64,000 nt of DNA from Micromonospora olivasterospora (GCF_007830265.1 NZ_VLKE01000001.1:4464001-4528000), one strand, 5' to 3'; counted from the stretch's first letter, positions 44,596 to 53,189 are shown. The notes: generated from the letters alone by a model not told the origin. Numbers and translations are program-made.

Positions 44596-44771
44596 GCGAC
44601 GGGCAGGAGCGGGTGATCCTCGCCGTACACCTGCGGGGGCTGGACGGGATGTGTACGGGGTGTCGGGTGTGGTGGGGGCGACTCACGCCGTACCCGTGCT
44701 GGCAGGTGGAGTGGGCGACCGGCCGGCAGGCGCGGGCGATCATGGCGCGCTATCTGGGGGTGCGGGCGTGA
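44592..44771 (+). CDS. Cassette protein 5 (copy A), small Cys-containing protein
   Basis: A 59-residue protein starting VSDGQERVILAVHLRGLDGM. It contains CTGCRVWWGRLTPYPC, a possible CxxC-x11-C zinc site, and ends QARAIMARYLGVRA. Both ends overlap neighbours by GTGA junctions, implying coupled translation. In copy B only the first ~13 codons survive. Confidence 0.68.
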   Translation: MSDGQERVILAVHLRGLDGMCTGCRVWWGRLTPYPCWQVEWATGRQARAIMARYLGVRA

Positions 44772-44986
44772 CGGCCCATGGGCCGGTGCTGCCGGTTTGG
44801 AGCTGCGGCGGCTGCGGCGCGCCCTGGCCCTGCCGGACCCGCCGCCAGGAACTGCGAGCGGAGTACGCGGACGCGCCCATGTCGCTGGCGCTGTACATGG
44901 GGGCGCAGTTCGCCCGCGCCGCCGAGGACCTGACCTGGGCGCCCGCCGGCAGCCTGCACCGGCGCTTCCTGGGCTGGCTGCGGTGA
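44768..44986 (+). CDS. Cassette protein 6 (copy A), zinc-ribbon-like N-terminus
   Basis: A 72-residue protein starting VTAHGPVLPVWSCGGCGAPW with CxxC...PC, which resembles half of a zinc ribbon. A helical tail follows (ELRAEYADAPMSLALYMGAQ, then FARAAEDLTWAPAGSLHRRF). In copy B the N-terminal part has been deleted but the tail is kept almost unchanged. The stop overlaps the GTG from which the HAD fragment could be translated. Confidence 0.68.
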   Translation: MTAHGPVLPVWSCGGCGAPWPCRTRRQELRAEYADAPMSLALYMGAQFARAAEDLTWAPAGSLHRRFLGWLR

Positions 44987-45333
44987 GCGCCCGACTCGGC
45001 CGCGCTGCGGGCCGCGTGCGGTCGCTGCTCGACATCCTCGGGGTGCTGGGGCTGTTCGACCACGTCATCGGGTCGGACGAGGTGGCCCGCCCGAAGCCGG
45101 CGCCGGACATCGTGTTGCAGGCGCTGCGGCTGATGGACGTGCCACCGTCGCAGGCCATGATGGTCGGGGACGCGGTGACCGACCTGATGAGTGGTCGGGA
45201 GGCGGGGGCCACGACGGTGGCCACGACGTGGCACGGCGGGGATGTGGGTGCGTTGTTGGCAGCTGGGCCGGATCTGGTGGCGCATGCGCCGGGGGATCTG
45301 CTCGTGCACTGCCCGGCGGCGCTCGTCTCCTGA
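44983..45333 (+). pseudogene. HAD family phosphatase, C-terminal part
   Basis: The frame from a GTG at 44983 holds the last ~115 residues of a HAD hydrolase: LLDILGVLGLFDHVIGSDEV, ARPKPAPDIVLQALRLM (motif III Lys) and MMVGDAVTDLMSGREAGATT (motif IV Asp). The N-terminal DxDGT nucleophile motif is missing. The break is exactly at the edge of cassette A, so insertion or rearrangement of the cassette probably removed the 5' half. A phosphatase of this type (RifM) belongs to AHBA pathways, but phosphoglycolate-phosphatase-like enzymes look similar. Confidence 0.75.
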
Positions 45334-45489
45334 CTTCCACTCACCTGCAGGGGACGGCCTTCACTCCGACAACCCCCGGCCGCTGACCCAAGGGGATGAC
45401 AGCGAGTCACGCCGGTTTTGTGAGCGGCGGCTTCAAGGCCAGAGGGTCTTCCCTGGCGCAACCCACCAGGTTGAGGCTATGATCACATT

Positions 45490-45507
45490 CGTAACACACC
45501 CGTAACA
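45490..45507 (+). promoter_or_regulatory. Direct heptamer repeat with 11-bp period upstream of the P450 operon
   Basis: CGTAACA (45490-45496), four bases, CGTAACA (45501-45507). Direct heptamers one helical turn apart are the typical recognition form of SARP activators. TATGAT lies just upstream (45478-45483) and TTATGAAC just downstream. The gap 45334-45662 has no gene. No SARP gene is seen in the window. Confidence 0.4.
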
Positions 45508-45662
45508 TTATGAACTTGTACCTCAGTGAGCTCCCATCCCATCCCACGTGATCGAGACTCTGCGCGCGTTCGCGTACGAGGTGACGATCAGAATCTCCCG
45601 GCCGACGGCGGGCCCCTCCGGGCCGCCCTCACCCATCCGACACTTCGCTGCATGAGGCGGTG

Positions 45663-47039
45663 ATGGTTGCCATGGCGCGCGAATCCGACCGCGCAGTGAT
45701 CCGCTCGGGCTCCCCCATACCCGAGGCTCCGGGGGCGTACCCCCTGGTGGGGCACGCGCCCTACCTGGCGAGGAATCCGCCGCCCTGGCTGGCTGCCTGC
45801 CGGCAGGCCGGCCCCATCGTGCGAGTTCGCCTCGGCCCACGACCCGCTTACCTCGTCTGTGCCCCGGAACTGGTGCACCGCATGCTGGTGATTGATGTCG
45901 AGGCGTTCGACAAGGGCGGCCCCATCCTGGACAACGCGCGGCCGTTCGTCGGCAACGGGCTGGTGACCTCGGCACACGCGGACCACCGAAGGCAGCGGAG
46001 AATCATGCAGTCGGCCTTCAGTCCCGACCGCATCGACGGTTACGCCTCTGTGTTCCAGCAGGAGAGCGACGCCATGATCTCGTCCTGGGCAGCAGGAAAA
46101 GAGATCGACTTTCTCGTCGAGGCCCACGCATTGGTCGCGCGGACACTCGCGCGGACCCTGCTGCCCGAAGCCGAGCTGCCCGAGTCCAGCTGGCTCGCGG
46201 ACAAGATCGCTGACTTCCAGGCCGGACTGCTGATCCGCACCGCCCTGCCTCATCCCTGGATCCGCCGGCTCCCGCTCCCCGCCAACCGGCGCTTCGAGCA
46301 GGCCCGAAGCCAACTGCAGGCCTCGGCACGCCGGGCCATCGCAGCGGCTCGCACCCGGCCGACCGCGGGAAGCCTGGTGGACAACCTCATGGCAGCCCGC
46401 GATACCGACGGGGACGCCCTCAGCGACCAAGAGTTGGTCGACCAGATCATCACCCTCCTCCTCGGCGGAACGGAACCCACGGCCTGCACCCTTGCCTGGG
46501 CCGTACACCTCCTCACCCAGCACCCCGACATCCAAATGCGCCTCCAGGACGAAATGGACAGCGTCCTGAACGGGCGCGCGGTCGGCCCGGAGGACTTCAG
46601 AAAGCTCCGGCTGACCCGCAACGTGCTACAGGAGACCCTGCGGCTGTACCCCATCGTCTGGATGATGACCCGGGTCAACACACAAGAGGTCACCCTCGGC
46701 GGCCACCGCTTCCCCGCCGGGACCGATTTCCTCTTCAGCGCCTACCAGCTTCAACACGATCCCGCTCACTTTCCCCAACCCGAGCGGTTCGACCCTGACC
46801 GCTGGGACACACCCGTCAGCGCCTCCACACGGCAGGCGCACATACCCTTCGGCCAAGGGCGCCGAAAGTGCATCGGCGACACCTTCGGTATGGCAGAAGC
46901 AACCATCGCGCTGAGTACGATTTTGACCCGGTGGCATCTCCGTCCGGCGTCCAACAGCCGTGTACGCAAACGCTTCCGCTCAGATCTGAGCCCCACCGAA
47001 CTACGGATCACTCCACACCCCAGGAATTCCAGGACCTGA
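45663..47039 (+). CDS. Cytochrome P450 (terpene-cluster oxidase 1)
   Basis: A 458-residue P450. The N-terminus has the proline/glycine motif EAPGAYPLVGHAPYLARNPP. The I-helix reads LLLGGTEPTACTLAW, so the usual Asp/Thr pair is replaced by Glu and Thr. The ExxR motif is QETLRLYPIVWMM, PERFDPDRW is in place, and the heme loop is IPFGQGRRKCIGDTFGMA with the axial Cys. Similar proteins act on sesquiterpenes (pentalenene oxygenase type) in Streptomyces. It heads the cluster and is followed by a second P450 (213 bp gap with its own possible promoter). The ATG at 45663 overlaps a GTG at 45660. Confidence 0.92.
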   Translation: MVAMARESDRAVIRSGSPIPEAPGAYPLVGHAPYLARNPPPWLAACRQAGPIVRVRLGPRPAYLVCAPELVHRMLVIDVEAFDKGGPILDNARPFVGNGLVTSAHADHRRQRRIMQSAFSPDRIDGYASVFQQESDAMISSWAAGKEIDFLVEAHALVARTLARTLLPEAELPESSWLADKIADFQAGLLIRTALPHPWIRRLPLPANRRFEQARSQLQASARRAIAAARTRPTAGSLVDNLMAARDTDGDALSDQELVDQIITLLLGGTEPTACTLAWAVHLLTQHPDIQMRLQDEMDSVLNGRAVGPEDFRKLRLTRNVLQETLRLYPIVWMMTRVNTQEVTLGGHRFPAGTDFLFSAYQLQHDPAHFPQPERFDPDRWDTPVSASTRQAHIPFGQGRRKCIGDTFGMAEATIALSTILTRWHLRPASNSRVRKRFRSDLSPTELRITPHPRNSRT

Positions 47040-47126
47040 TTCTCCGGCTCGGTTCTCCGTCGTCATCAGAAGTTTCGTTGAGGGCAGCATGAAGCCGACC
47101 GGGTCAAGGAATTAAACAATGAAGAC

Positions 47127-47156
47127 TTGACGGACTTCGACAGATTTGTGTAGCCA
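47127..47156 (+). promoter_or_regulatory. Candidate promoter for the second P450 and following genes
   Basis: TTGACG (47127-47132), 18-bp spacer, TAGCCA (47151-47156), about 95 bp before the ATG of the second P450. The surrounding 213 bp are AT-richer than usual. Confidence 0.4.
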
Positions 47157-47252
47157 GCTGTATTCAGCGGCCAATTGGTGCGCGCGCTGGTGCGCATTAT
47201 GGAACAGGGCGTGGCCTGCTGAGCCAAGTCCGCTCTTCATGCGAGGAGTTCG

Positions 47253-48692
47253 ATGAGCGATCGGCTGAAGGAAGTCCCCTATCTGCCGAGGAAACTGCCG
47301 TTCCTGGGGCACCTGCCGGGAATGGCCCGCGACCCCTTCGGTTTCTTCGACAGAGCAGCTCGGCACGGCCCTCTGGTCCGCGTCAGACTCGGCCCCAAGG
47401 CCGCCTGGGTAGTAAATGACCCCGCCCTGCTACGGCACATGCTGGTCGCCGGTCACGGCGACTTCGACAAAGGGGGCGGGGTCGTCGAGGCGTTTATCAA
47501 GCTGTGGGGCGGAAACGGCGGCCTCGCGGCGTGCCCGCACGAGGCGCACCGGGTCGCAAGGCCGCTGATGCAGCCCGCTTTCCACCCCAGCCGAATACCG
47601 GGTTACAACCGGCAGATGGTGCGCAACGCGACGGAAATCGTCGGGCGGTGGCGACCGGGTCAGGTAGTCGACATCGACCGGGAAATGACGCGCCTGACCA
47701 CGAAAACGCTGACGAACTCGCTGTTCACCGATCCCGTCTCGGTCCGGTGTGTCGATCAGTTCCAGCACGACCTGCCGATCATCAGCTCCGGTCTCCTTGC
47801 CAGGACGATCCTGCCGGCCTATGGCCGACTGCCGCTGCCAGCCAATCGCCGATATCGCGAGGCGCAAGCGCGGACGCGCTCGGCCATCGACTCGATGATC
47901 CGCCACCGCCGGGAGGATCCAGGTGACTACGGAGACCTGTTCAGCCTGCTTCTGGTACGTGGACCGGACGGCACCGTCGCGCTGAGCGACGAAGAGGTCC
48001 AGGGCCACATCTGGAGCTTCATGATCGGAGGCATCGACACCACGGCCGCGCTGCTGGCCTGGACCCTCAGCCTTCTGGTCCGCCATCCGCACTGGTACAC
48101 CCGGGTGGAGAAGGAGATCGACACGGTGCTCGACGGAGCACCGCCCTCCCATGCCGACCTGGCACGACTGCCCCAGCTACAGCGTGTCCTGACCGAGACA
48201 CTGCGTCTGTACCCACCGGGCTGGGTGGTCAGCCGGGTGACCCGCGCACGGACCGCGTTGGGCGGCTACCGGATTCCCGAGGGCGCGGAACTCTACTTCA
48301 GCATTCGTACGTTGCTCCGTGATCCGACGATCTACGCCGATCCTGACCGGTTCGACCCCGACCGTTGGCTGCAGGAGCGCTGTACACGCGAACAGCGCGA
48401 GGCGTACCTCCCCTTCGGAGCCGGAGCCCGCAAGTGCATCGGTGACACCTTTGCCCTGGCCGAGGCCGCCTCGACCCTGGCCGTGCTCTTGCAGCGCTGG
48501 CGGGTTGAACCGGTGGCCGGATCGCAGGCCACGCTGAAGGTCGGCGTGGTGCTGCATCCCAAGGGGCTGCGCCTGCGCGTCACCCCAAGAACGCCGACCC
48601 GTCCCCTTCGCTCCGAGACCGAGGATCCCGTGCCCGCGCGGGGGCAGGAGGGATCGGCCGGCACCCCGCATGAGACCGGCCAGGGCTCGTGA
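47253..48692 (+). CDS. Cytochrome P450 (terpene-cluster oxidase 2)
   Basis: A 479-residue P450 starting MSDRLKEVPYLPRKLPFLGH, with GAGGAG before the ATG. The I-helix is SFMIGGIDTTAALLAW (canonical GGxDTT), ExxR is TETLRLYPPGWVVSR, and the heme loop is LPFGAGARKCIGDTFALAEA. It resembles the first P450 in length and layout, probably an old duplication. The C-terminus has a disordered extension. It is followed after 64 bp by the cis-prenyltransferase. Its presumed substrate is the terpene made by the downstream synthase. Confidence 0.92.
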   Translation: MSDRLKEVPYLPRKLPFLGHLPGMARDPFGFFDRAARHGPLVRVRLGPKAAWVVNDPALLRHMLVAGHGDFDKGGGVVEAFIKLWGGNGGLAACPHEAHRVARPLMQPAFHPSRIPGYNRQMVRNATEIVGRWRPGQVVDIDREMTRLTTKTLTNSLFTDPVSVRCVDQFQHDLPIISSGLLARTILPAYGRLPLPANRRYREAQARTRSAIDSMIRHRREDPGDYGDLFSLLLVRGPDGTVALSDEEVQGHIWSFMIGGIDTTAALLAWTLSLLVRHPHWYTRVEKEIDTVLDGAPPSHADLARLPQLQRVLTETLRLYPPGWVVSRVTRARTALGGYRIPEGAELYFSIRTLLRDPTIYADPDRFDPDRWLQERCTREQREAYLPFGAGARKCIGDTFALAEAASTLAVLLQRWRVEPVAGSQATLKVGVVLHPKGLRLRVTPRTPTRPLRSETEDPVPARGQEGSAGTPHETGQGS

Positions 48693-48756
48693 CGCTCTCG
48701 CTGACCGAGTGCTCCAGGTGCCCTGGCGCGCGCACCATCAGAACGCTTGAGGGGAC

Positions 48757-49515
48757 GTGAAGTGTGTTATGAGCGAGCAGAAACCGTTGGGCAGACTGCA
48801 GGGTCAGAGTTTTGATCTGCCGGAACATGTGGCCGTCATCCTCGACGGCAATCGGCGCTGGGCGCAGCGTCACGGGCTGCCCGCTGTCGAGGGGTACCGG
48901 CGGGGCGCGGTGCAAGTCGGTAACTTGTGGGACTGGTGCGAGGAGTTGGGCATCGGTTATGTGACCGTGTGGGCGTTTTCGTTGGACAATCTGCGCCGGT
49001 CCGATGAGGCGGTGCGGGCGCTTCTTGAGGTCATCGCAACTGGGCTTCGGGAACTTGCCGATCAGCGGCGTTGGCGGATCCGACCCATCGGCGCACTGGA
49101 GGCCCTGCCCGATCGCACCCAGGAACTGCTGTCCGAAATAGCGGCCGATACCGCTGACATACAAGGCGTGGTGGCGAATGTGGCAATCGCCTACGACGGA
49201 CGCCAGGAGATCGCGCAGGCGGCCCGCGCCCTGATGAATGAGCACTCTTCCGGTGCCGTGTCACCGGGGAGGGCCGTGCCCGGTCCGGTGGTGGACGAAT
49301 CGGGGCTGGCCCGGCACCTGTATACGGCGGGGCAGCCGGACCCCGATCTGGTCATACGCACGTCGGGGGAGCAACGGCTGTCCGGCTTCATGCCCTGGCA
49401 GACGGCGTATGCGGAATACCACTTCGTACCCGTGTGCTGGCCCGACTTCACCCGAGGGGACTTCGACGACGCTCTGTCCGTGTATGCCAAACGCCAGCGC
49501 CGCAGCGGTCTGTGA
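48757..49515 (+). CDS. Short-chain cis-prenyltransferase (Z-prenyl diphosphate synthase)
   Basis: A 252-residue member of the undecaprenyl diphosphate synthase family. Motifs: HVAVILDGNRRWAQRHG (catalytic Asp), WDWCEELGIGYVTVWAFSLD, and PDLVIRTSGEQRLSGFMPWQ with TAYAEYHFVPVCWPDF (IPP site). DGNRRWA and LYTAGQPDPDLVIRTSGEQRLS-type sequence match the mycobacterial Z,E-farnesyl diphosphate synthase (Rv1086) branch, which makes short products. It lies 17 bp before a terpene synthase, so its product is probably the cyclase substrate, for example (2Z,6E)-FPP or neryl diphosphate. The GTG at 48757 follows GAGGGG; ATG 48769 is an alternative start. Confidence 0.9.
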   Translation: MKCVMSEQKPLGRLQGQSFDLPEHVAVILDGNRRWAQRHGLPAVEGYRRGAVQVGNLWDWCEELGIGYVTVWAFSLDNLRRSDEAVRALLEVIATGLRELADQRRWRIRPIGALEALPDRTQELLSEIAADTADIQGVVANVAIAYDGRQEIAQAARALMNEHSSGAVSPGRAVPGPVVDESGLARHLYTAGQPDPDLVIRTSGEQRLSGFMPWQTAYAEYHFVPVCWPDFTRGDFDDALSVYAKRQRRSGL

Positions 49516-49532
49516 CCGGCAAGGAGACTAAA

Positions 49533-50627
49533 ATGTCCGTTCCGCCCAGCCCCGATGTCTTCGGACGCCCTTTCGTCGTACCGGAACTGCTTACCGGGCT
49601 GGAGCCGCAGTTCCACCCCCAAACCGCCGAGATGGAGCGGAGGATCGACGCGTGGACTCGCCCCTATCTGGAACGAATGGGGTTCGATGAGCAGGCGATC
49701 GCCGCATTTCTCGCGCGACGCCAGCCCTGGTGGCTGATCCTCATATACCCTCACGGCGTTCCCGACCGTCTGGTCGCCATGGCCAGGCTCATCCAGTTCA
49801 TGTGTGCCTTCGACGACCTGACCGACCGGTTGGACGCCGAGGAGGTGTCGGAGCGCACCGCCAGCCTCGCAAAGCGGTTGGTCTCCCTTTCGTCCAGCTC
49901 GTCGACCCCGGACCTGGACCCCCTTACCGGGATGCTGGCCGATGCGTGGACGTCCGTCACCTCGGACATGACCGCAGGGCAGATGGCCCGGCTCACAGCC
50001 GCCCTGAAGGAGTTCGTCGAAGCCGAACTGCGCGGCATCGAAATGGCAGACGCCGGCGACATCTTCCGGTTCGAAGACTACCGACGCTTCAGACGGTTCA
50101 ATGTCGGCACACCGGTCTATGTGCGAGTGGCGGATTTCGTTCTCGGGTTGCCGTTCCCGGAGGAGTTCTTCACGGACCCTGACGTCGTTGAAGCGCTGGC
50201 GCTCGTCTCGGAGCACACCGCGTTCGTCAACGACCTGCTGTCCTTCGGCAAGGAGATTGCCTGTGGCCACTGGCAGACCAACGCGCTGGCCGTGTGGCAC
50301 GTGGCCGAGGGACTCGACCTCCAGGCGTCCGTGGACCAGCTTGCAGCACATCTGCGCAAGCTCCAACAGGAGTTGGCACTACGCTCGAACCGCATCCGCG
50401 AGGGGCGGTGGGCGGGCCTCGAAGGGCTGGAGAGTTACCTCACCGAACTCAGCCTGATGGTCGCCGGCGACGTCCTCTTCGAGTTCGCCACATCCCGCTA
50501 CCGGGGAGACGGCTTCGTCTGGGACGGAATCACCTCCGGCATTGCGACCTACCATCGCAGCCACTTCGATATCAGAAAACTTCCGCAGGCCGAACAGCAG
50601 GATCCACTGCCCGCACGCGTACTTTGA
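49533..50627 (+). CDS. Class I terpene synthase
   Basis: A 364-residue terpene cyclase with AAGGAG before the ATG. The Asp-rich motif FDDLTD is at residues 93-98 (D94, D95, D98). The NSE triad VNDLLSFGKE has N233, S237, E241. The diphosphate sensor Arg is probably R187, 46 residues before N233, in YRRFRRFNVGT. The late Arg-Tyr pair is in FATSRYRGDG. These are all the elements needed for ionisation of a prenyl diphosphate with Mg2+. Length fits bacterial mono-, sesqui- and diterpene synthases and the product cannot be predicted. The adjoining cis-prenyltransferase suggests a Z-configured substrate, which is unusual for bacterial cyclases. Confidence 0.93.
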   Translation: MSVPPSPDVFGRPFVVPELLTGLEPQFHPQTAEMERRIDAWTRPYLERMGFDEQAIAAFLARRQPWWLILIYPHGVPDRLVAMARLIQFMCAFDDLTDRLDAEEVSERTASLAKRLVSLSSSSSTPDLDPLTGMLADAWTSVTSDMTAGQMARLTAALKEFVEAELRGIEMADAGDIFRFEDYRRFRRFNVGTPVYVRVADFVLGLPFPEEFFTDPDVVEALALVSEHTAFVNDLLSFGKEIACGHWQTNALAVWHVAEGLDLQASVDQLAAHLRKLQQELALRSNRIREGRWAGLEGLESYLTELSLMVAGDVLFEFATSRYRGDGFVWDGITSGIATYHRSHFDIRKLPQAEQQDPLPARVL

Positions 50628-50639
50628 ACGGCAGTCAAC

Positions 50640-50880
50640 CCCGTTGCGACCGTCTGAGCCAGGTCCGGGTGATCCGCCTGGTACGTCCTTCGCCGCGAGC
50701 TGCCACAACTTGCTCCGCGCCGCCGGCACGCTGACCGGCGCCTTGACCGGCCCATCCGACGACGGCGGCTTCGACGACGTCCGTGAATCCCTACGCAGCT
50801 TCGCCTCCAACTCCGCGACCCGCTGCGTCAACACCTCAATCCGCGCGTCCCGCTCGGCCAGAGCCCGCTCTCCAACCGGG
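50640..50880 (-). pseudogene. IS66 family transposase (TnpC), N-terminal fragment
   Basis: The minus strand encodes RALAERDARIEVLTQRVAEL and EAKLRRDSRTSSKPPSSDGP, the coiled-coil and SSKPPSSDG motif that begin IS66 TnpC proteins. A degraded AAKDVPGGSPG segment follows, in place of the usual RKPGGQPGHPG. The catalytic DDE part is missing and no TnpA/TnpB genes are nearby. It marks an old insertion inside the terpenoid cluster, between the cyclase and methyltransferase genes. Confidence 0.75.
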
Positions 50881-51170
50881 CAAGCCGCTGCAGCGGCCGC
50901 ACAACCGCCGGCGAGTCGGACGCGACGGCCAGGATGACTCAGGCAGCCACCAAGATCAAGCCAGGCGGCCCAAAATCGGCCGAGAAGTTGGTCTTGTGAG
51001 CAACTCCGAGGGCGGTGTACGGTGACACAGAACACAAAGGACCAAGTAGTTTAATGTCCATGACGGACGGCGACCAGATGCGTTGCTGCGCAGCGTTCGC
51101 TGACCCTCAAGTCGCTCGTTACTGCCCGCTTGTCGGTGCTGTTGGCGGCTAGTCGCCACCTCGGTGGTGC

Positions 51171-51446
51171 TTGGTTTGTGGTCTCTCTCCCAATGTCACT
51201 GCCGGAATTAGAATTCGCCTCTGTCTCGGGATTCTTTCTCTCATCGCGATTGAATGCACTGTCGTTCCGCCCGACGAAATGTGTCCTTCCGTGGGGAGGT
51301 CGCGGCTCGTGCGCCAACTACTACCCCTGGCCCGACTGATGCCTGATTCAACAAGTTGGGCCGAGGCGCTGTACGACATCGAAAGGAGGAGGGGGCGCGG
51401 ACCAGCAAGTGCCGTGCTCTGTACCGAAGATGACGACAATGAATGA
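51171..51446 (+). CDS. Possible small protein before the methyltransferase, uncertain
   Basis: An open frame of 91 residues ends SWAEALYDIERRRGRGPASA-VLCTEDDDNE and its stop overlaps the ATG-rich start of the methyltransferase (AATGAATGA). The C-terminal half looks protein-like (LLPLARLMPDSTSW), but the N-terminal half does not and there is no convincing ribosome site. It may be a remnant of an earlier gene or simply leader sequence. The stretch from the IS66 fragment to 51170 has no recognisable gene. Confidence 0.25.
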   Translation: MVCGLSPNVTAGIRIRLCLGILSLIAIECTVVPPDEMCPSVGRSRLVRQLLPLARLMPDSTSWAEALYDIERRRGRGPASAVLCTEDDDNE

Positions 51447-52467
51447 TCTGGATCTGACTCCCCTGCCGTTGATGCAGCTGAGTAGTGGTTTCTCGAGCTT
51501 CAAGACCTTCGCCGCCGCAGTGGAGTTGAGTCTGTTCACCCGGCTCGCCGACGGTCGGACGATGAGCGTGTCGGAGGCGGCTGCCGAGTTCGGACTACCG
51601 CATCGTCCGGCGGATCTGCTGCTCACCGCTTGCGCCTCGCTGGGATTGCTGGAGAGGCGCGGTGACGGGTACGGAAACACCGCACTCGCCGAGAAGTTCC
51701 TGGTCGAAGGACGCCCCTACTATTTCGGTGGGTTGGTACGGTTCTACGACAAGCGCGAGTACCCGGCGTGGGATCGTGTTCTCGATGCGCTTCGGACGGA
51801 CAAGCCGACCGCCTGGGACCCGGAGGTCCAAGACTCTCCGTTCGTGGCCGAGGACGCGCAGATGCTGCAGTTGTTCTGGGACGCGATGCACTGCATCTCG
51901 ACATTCACCGCCCGTACTCTCGGTGAGGTCTACGACTTCGGCAGGCACTCCCGTCTGCTGGATGTTGGGGGCGGCTCCGGAGCGTTCCCGATCGAGCTGT
52001 GCCGCCATTACGCGCACCTGTCGGCGACGGTGTACGACCTGCCCCACGTGTGCCCGATCGCTGATTCGAAGATCGCCGATGCCGGACTGAGTGGACGGAT
52101 CACCACGGTTGCCGGGGATTTCCTGCGCGACGCCGCGCTGCCTACGGGCTACGACGTGATCCTGTACAGCATGATCATGCACGACTGGGGCGAGGACACC
52201 GACCGGGAACTGCTGCGCCGCGCTTACGAGGCACTGGCACCCGGCGGTGTGGTCATCATCAGCGAACTGATGCTCAGTGCCGACCGCACCGGCCCCGCCG
52301 AGGCCGCCCTGATGGGTATGAACATGCTCATCGAGACCACGGCCGGCAAGAACTACTCCGAAACCGAGTACATGAACTGGCTACAGGATGCCAAGTTCTC
52401 CGACATCCGTACCCTGCCGTTCGTCGCGGCCGGCGCGAACGGGGTCGTCATCGGCGTCAAGGACTGA
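51430..52467 (+). CDS. SAM-dependent O-methyltransferase (terpene-cluster)
   Basis: A protein of about 345 residues. A dimerisation/winged-helix N-terminal domain (SGFSSFKTFAAAVELSLFTR, RPADLLLTACASLGLLERRG) is followed by the Rossmann domain with the SAM motif LLDVGGGSGAFPIELCRHY. MHDWGEDTDRELLRRAYEAL supplies the catalytic-base region and APGGVVIISELMLS a core strand. This is the plant-like/hydroxyneurosporene O-methyltransferase class that methylates hydroxyl or carboxyl groups. It probably caps a hydroxyl introduced by one of the P450s (inference). ATG 51439 is an alternative start. Confidence 0.9.
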   Translation: MTTMNDLDLTPLPLMQLSSGFSSFKTFAAAVELSLFTRLADGRTMSVSEAAAEFGLPHRPADLLLTACASLGLLERRGDGYGNTALAEKFLVEGRPYYFGGLVRFYDKREYPAWDRVLDALRTDKPTAWDPEVQDSPFVAEDAQMLQLFWDAMHCISTFTARTLGEVYDFGRHSRLLDVGGGSGAFPIELCRHYAHLSATVYDLPHVCPIADSKIADAGLSGRITTVAGDFLRDAALPTGYDVILYSMIMHDWGEDTDRELLRRAYEALAPGGVVIISELMLSADRTGPAEAALMGMNMLIETTAGKNYSETEYMNWLQDAKFSDIRTLPFVAAGANGVVIGVKD

Positions 52468-52845
52468 CCGGACCGTGACGACAGTCGGGGCGGCGGGCGG
52501 CAACGGGTCGCCTGGTGCAACGCCGCCGCCCTGTTCCGCCTCGACGTCACCGGCTGAGCGCCGCGCCTCCGAAGGCGGCCTGACGTGGCAGCGTGTGTGA
52601 TCGAGCGGCGTGCCGCATGGTCAGTCGGGGGGTCCAACCACGCGTTGTGAGCGACGAGGAAATCGACGCGGACATAGTCGCCACGACACGCGGGGTCGCT
52701 CATCGGGATATGCGAGGGCCCTTTCCCTGGGTGGGAAAGGGGCCCTGGTGGCCGGCGACATGGCGCAGTCCCGAATGGCGCCGGCCGGGGCCGGCGCCAC
52801 GTTGGAGAGCAGCTGAACAACGGTGAGAAGGTCAGCGGCTCTCAT
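52468..52845. other. Gap with terminator and a possible amidohydrolase tail
   Basis: The 378 bp after the methyltransferase contain no full gene. At about 52500-52558 one frame reads RVAWCNAAALFRLDVTG and stops, which resembles the last residues of amidohydrolase_2 proteins (...NAA-x-LF-x-L). The match is too short to be secure. A hairpin terminator lies at 52716-52745. Confidence 0.35.
52716..52745. terminator. Hairpin terminator downstream of the terpenoid cluster
   Basis: GGGCCCTTTCCC (one bulge on the opposite side), a loop TGGGT and GGGAAAGGGGCCC. It closes the plus-strand cluster and faces the end of the convergent secreted-protein gene. Confidence 0.65.
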
Positions 52846-53142
52846 CTACCAGTTGCAGTTGGCGGCCGGGATCCAGCCGTCCTGCCACGGCGCCTCGGCC
52901 CCGTGGCCGTAGTACCAGGTCCCAATGTCACTGCCGCCGTAAATCGAGTGCACGCGGAAGCCTCGCCCGGGGCTCAAGGTGCGTAGGACGTTGCCCCAGG
53001 GCTGGTCGCGCAGCCAGGTGGACTGGTTGGTCACGCAGATGTCACCAGGGGCATCGCTGGCAGCGGCGGGCGCGGACGCCACCGCCGATCCAGCGACGAC
53101 GACGGCCATGACCGCCAGCGCGCGTACAACCTTGCGCTTCAT
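52846..53142 (-). CDS. Small secreted protein, SH3-like
   Basis: A 98-residue protein with GAGAGGAAG before the ATG. The signal peptide is MKRKVVRALAVMAVVVAGSA, cleaved near APAAASDA. The mature part (DICVTNQSTWLRDQPWGNVL, RTLSPGRGFRVHSIYGGSDI, GTWYYGHGAEAPWQDGWIPA) has the spacing of a bacterial SH3 domain, with two Cys at the ends that may form a disulfide. Similar small SH3-type exoproteins occur in many actinobacteria. Function unknown. Confidence 0.75.
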   Translation of the reverse strand: MKRKVVRALAVMAVVVAGSAVASAPAAASDAPGDICVTNQSTWLRDQPWGNVLRTLSPGRGFRVHSIYGGSDIGTWYYGHGAEAPWQDGWIPAANCNW

Positions 53143-53189
53143 GCACTTCCTCTCGATCGAATGCCCTACGAGCCAACCGATTATGCCCA

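Larger units (their letters stand above)
43682..44986. repeat. Cassette A of a long direct duplication (partner 54976-56078)
   Basis: The plus-strand sequence from 43682 is nearly identical to that from 54976 over most of 1.1-1.3 kb, in the same orientation. Cassette A lacks 14 bp found in B (near 44010) and B lacks about 220 bp found in A (near 55939). The pair brackets the terpenoid cluster. Confidence 0.9.

Noticed and set aside
49191..50366. Minus-strand 391-codon frame opposite the terpene synthase
   Set aside because: Antisense to a gene with full catalytic motifs; no recognisable protein features.
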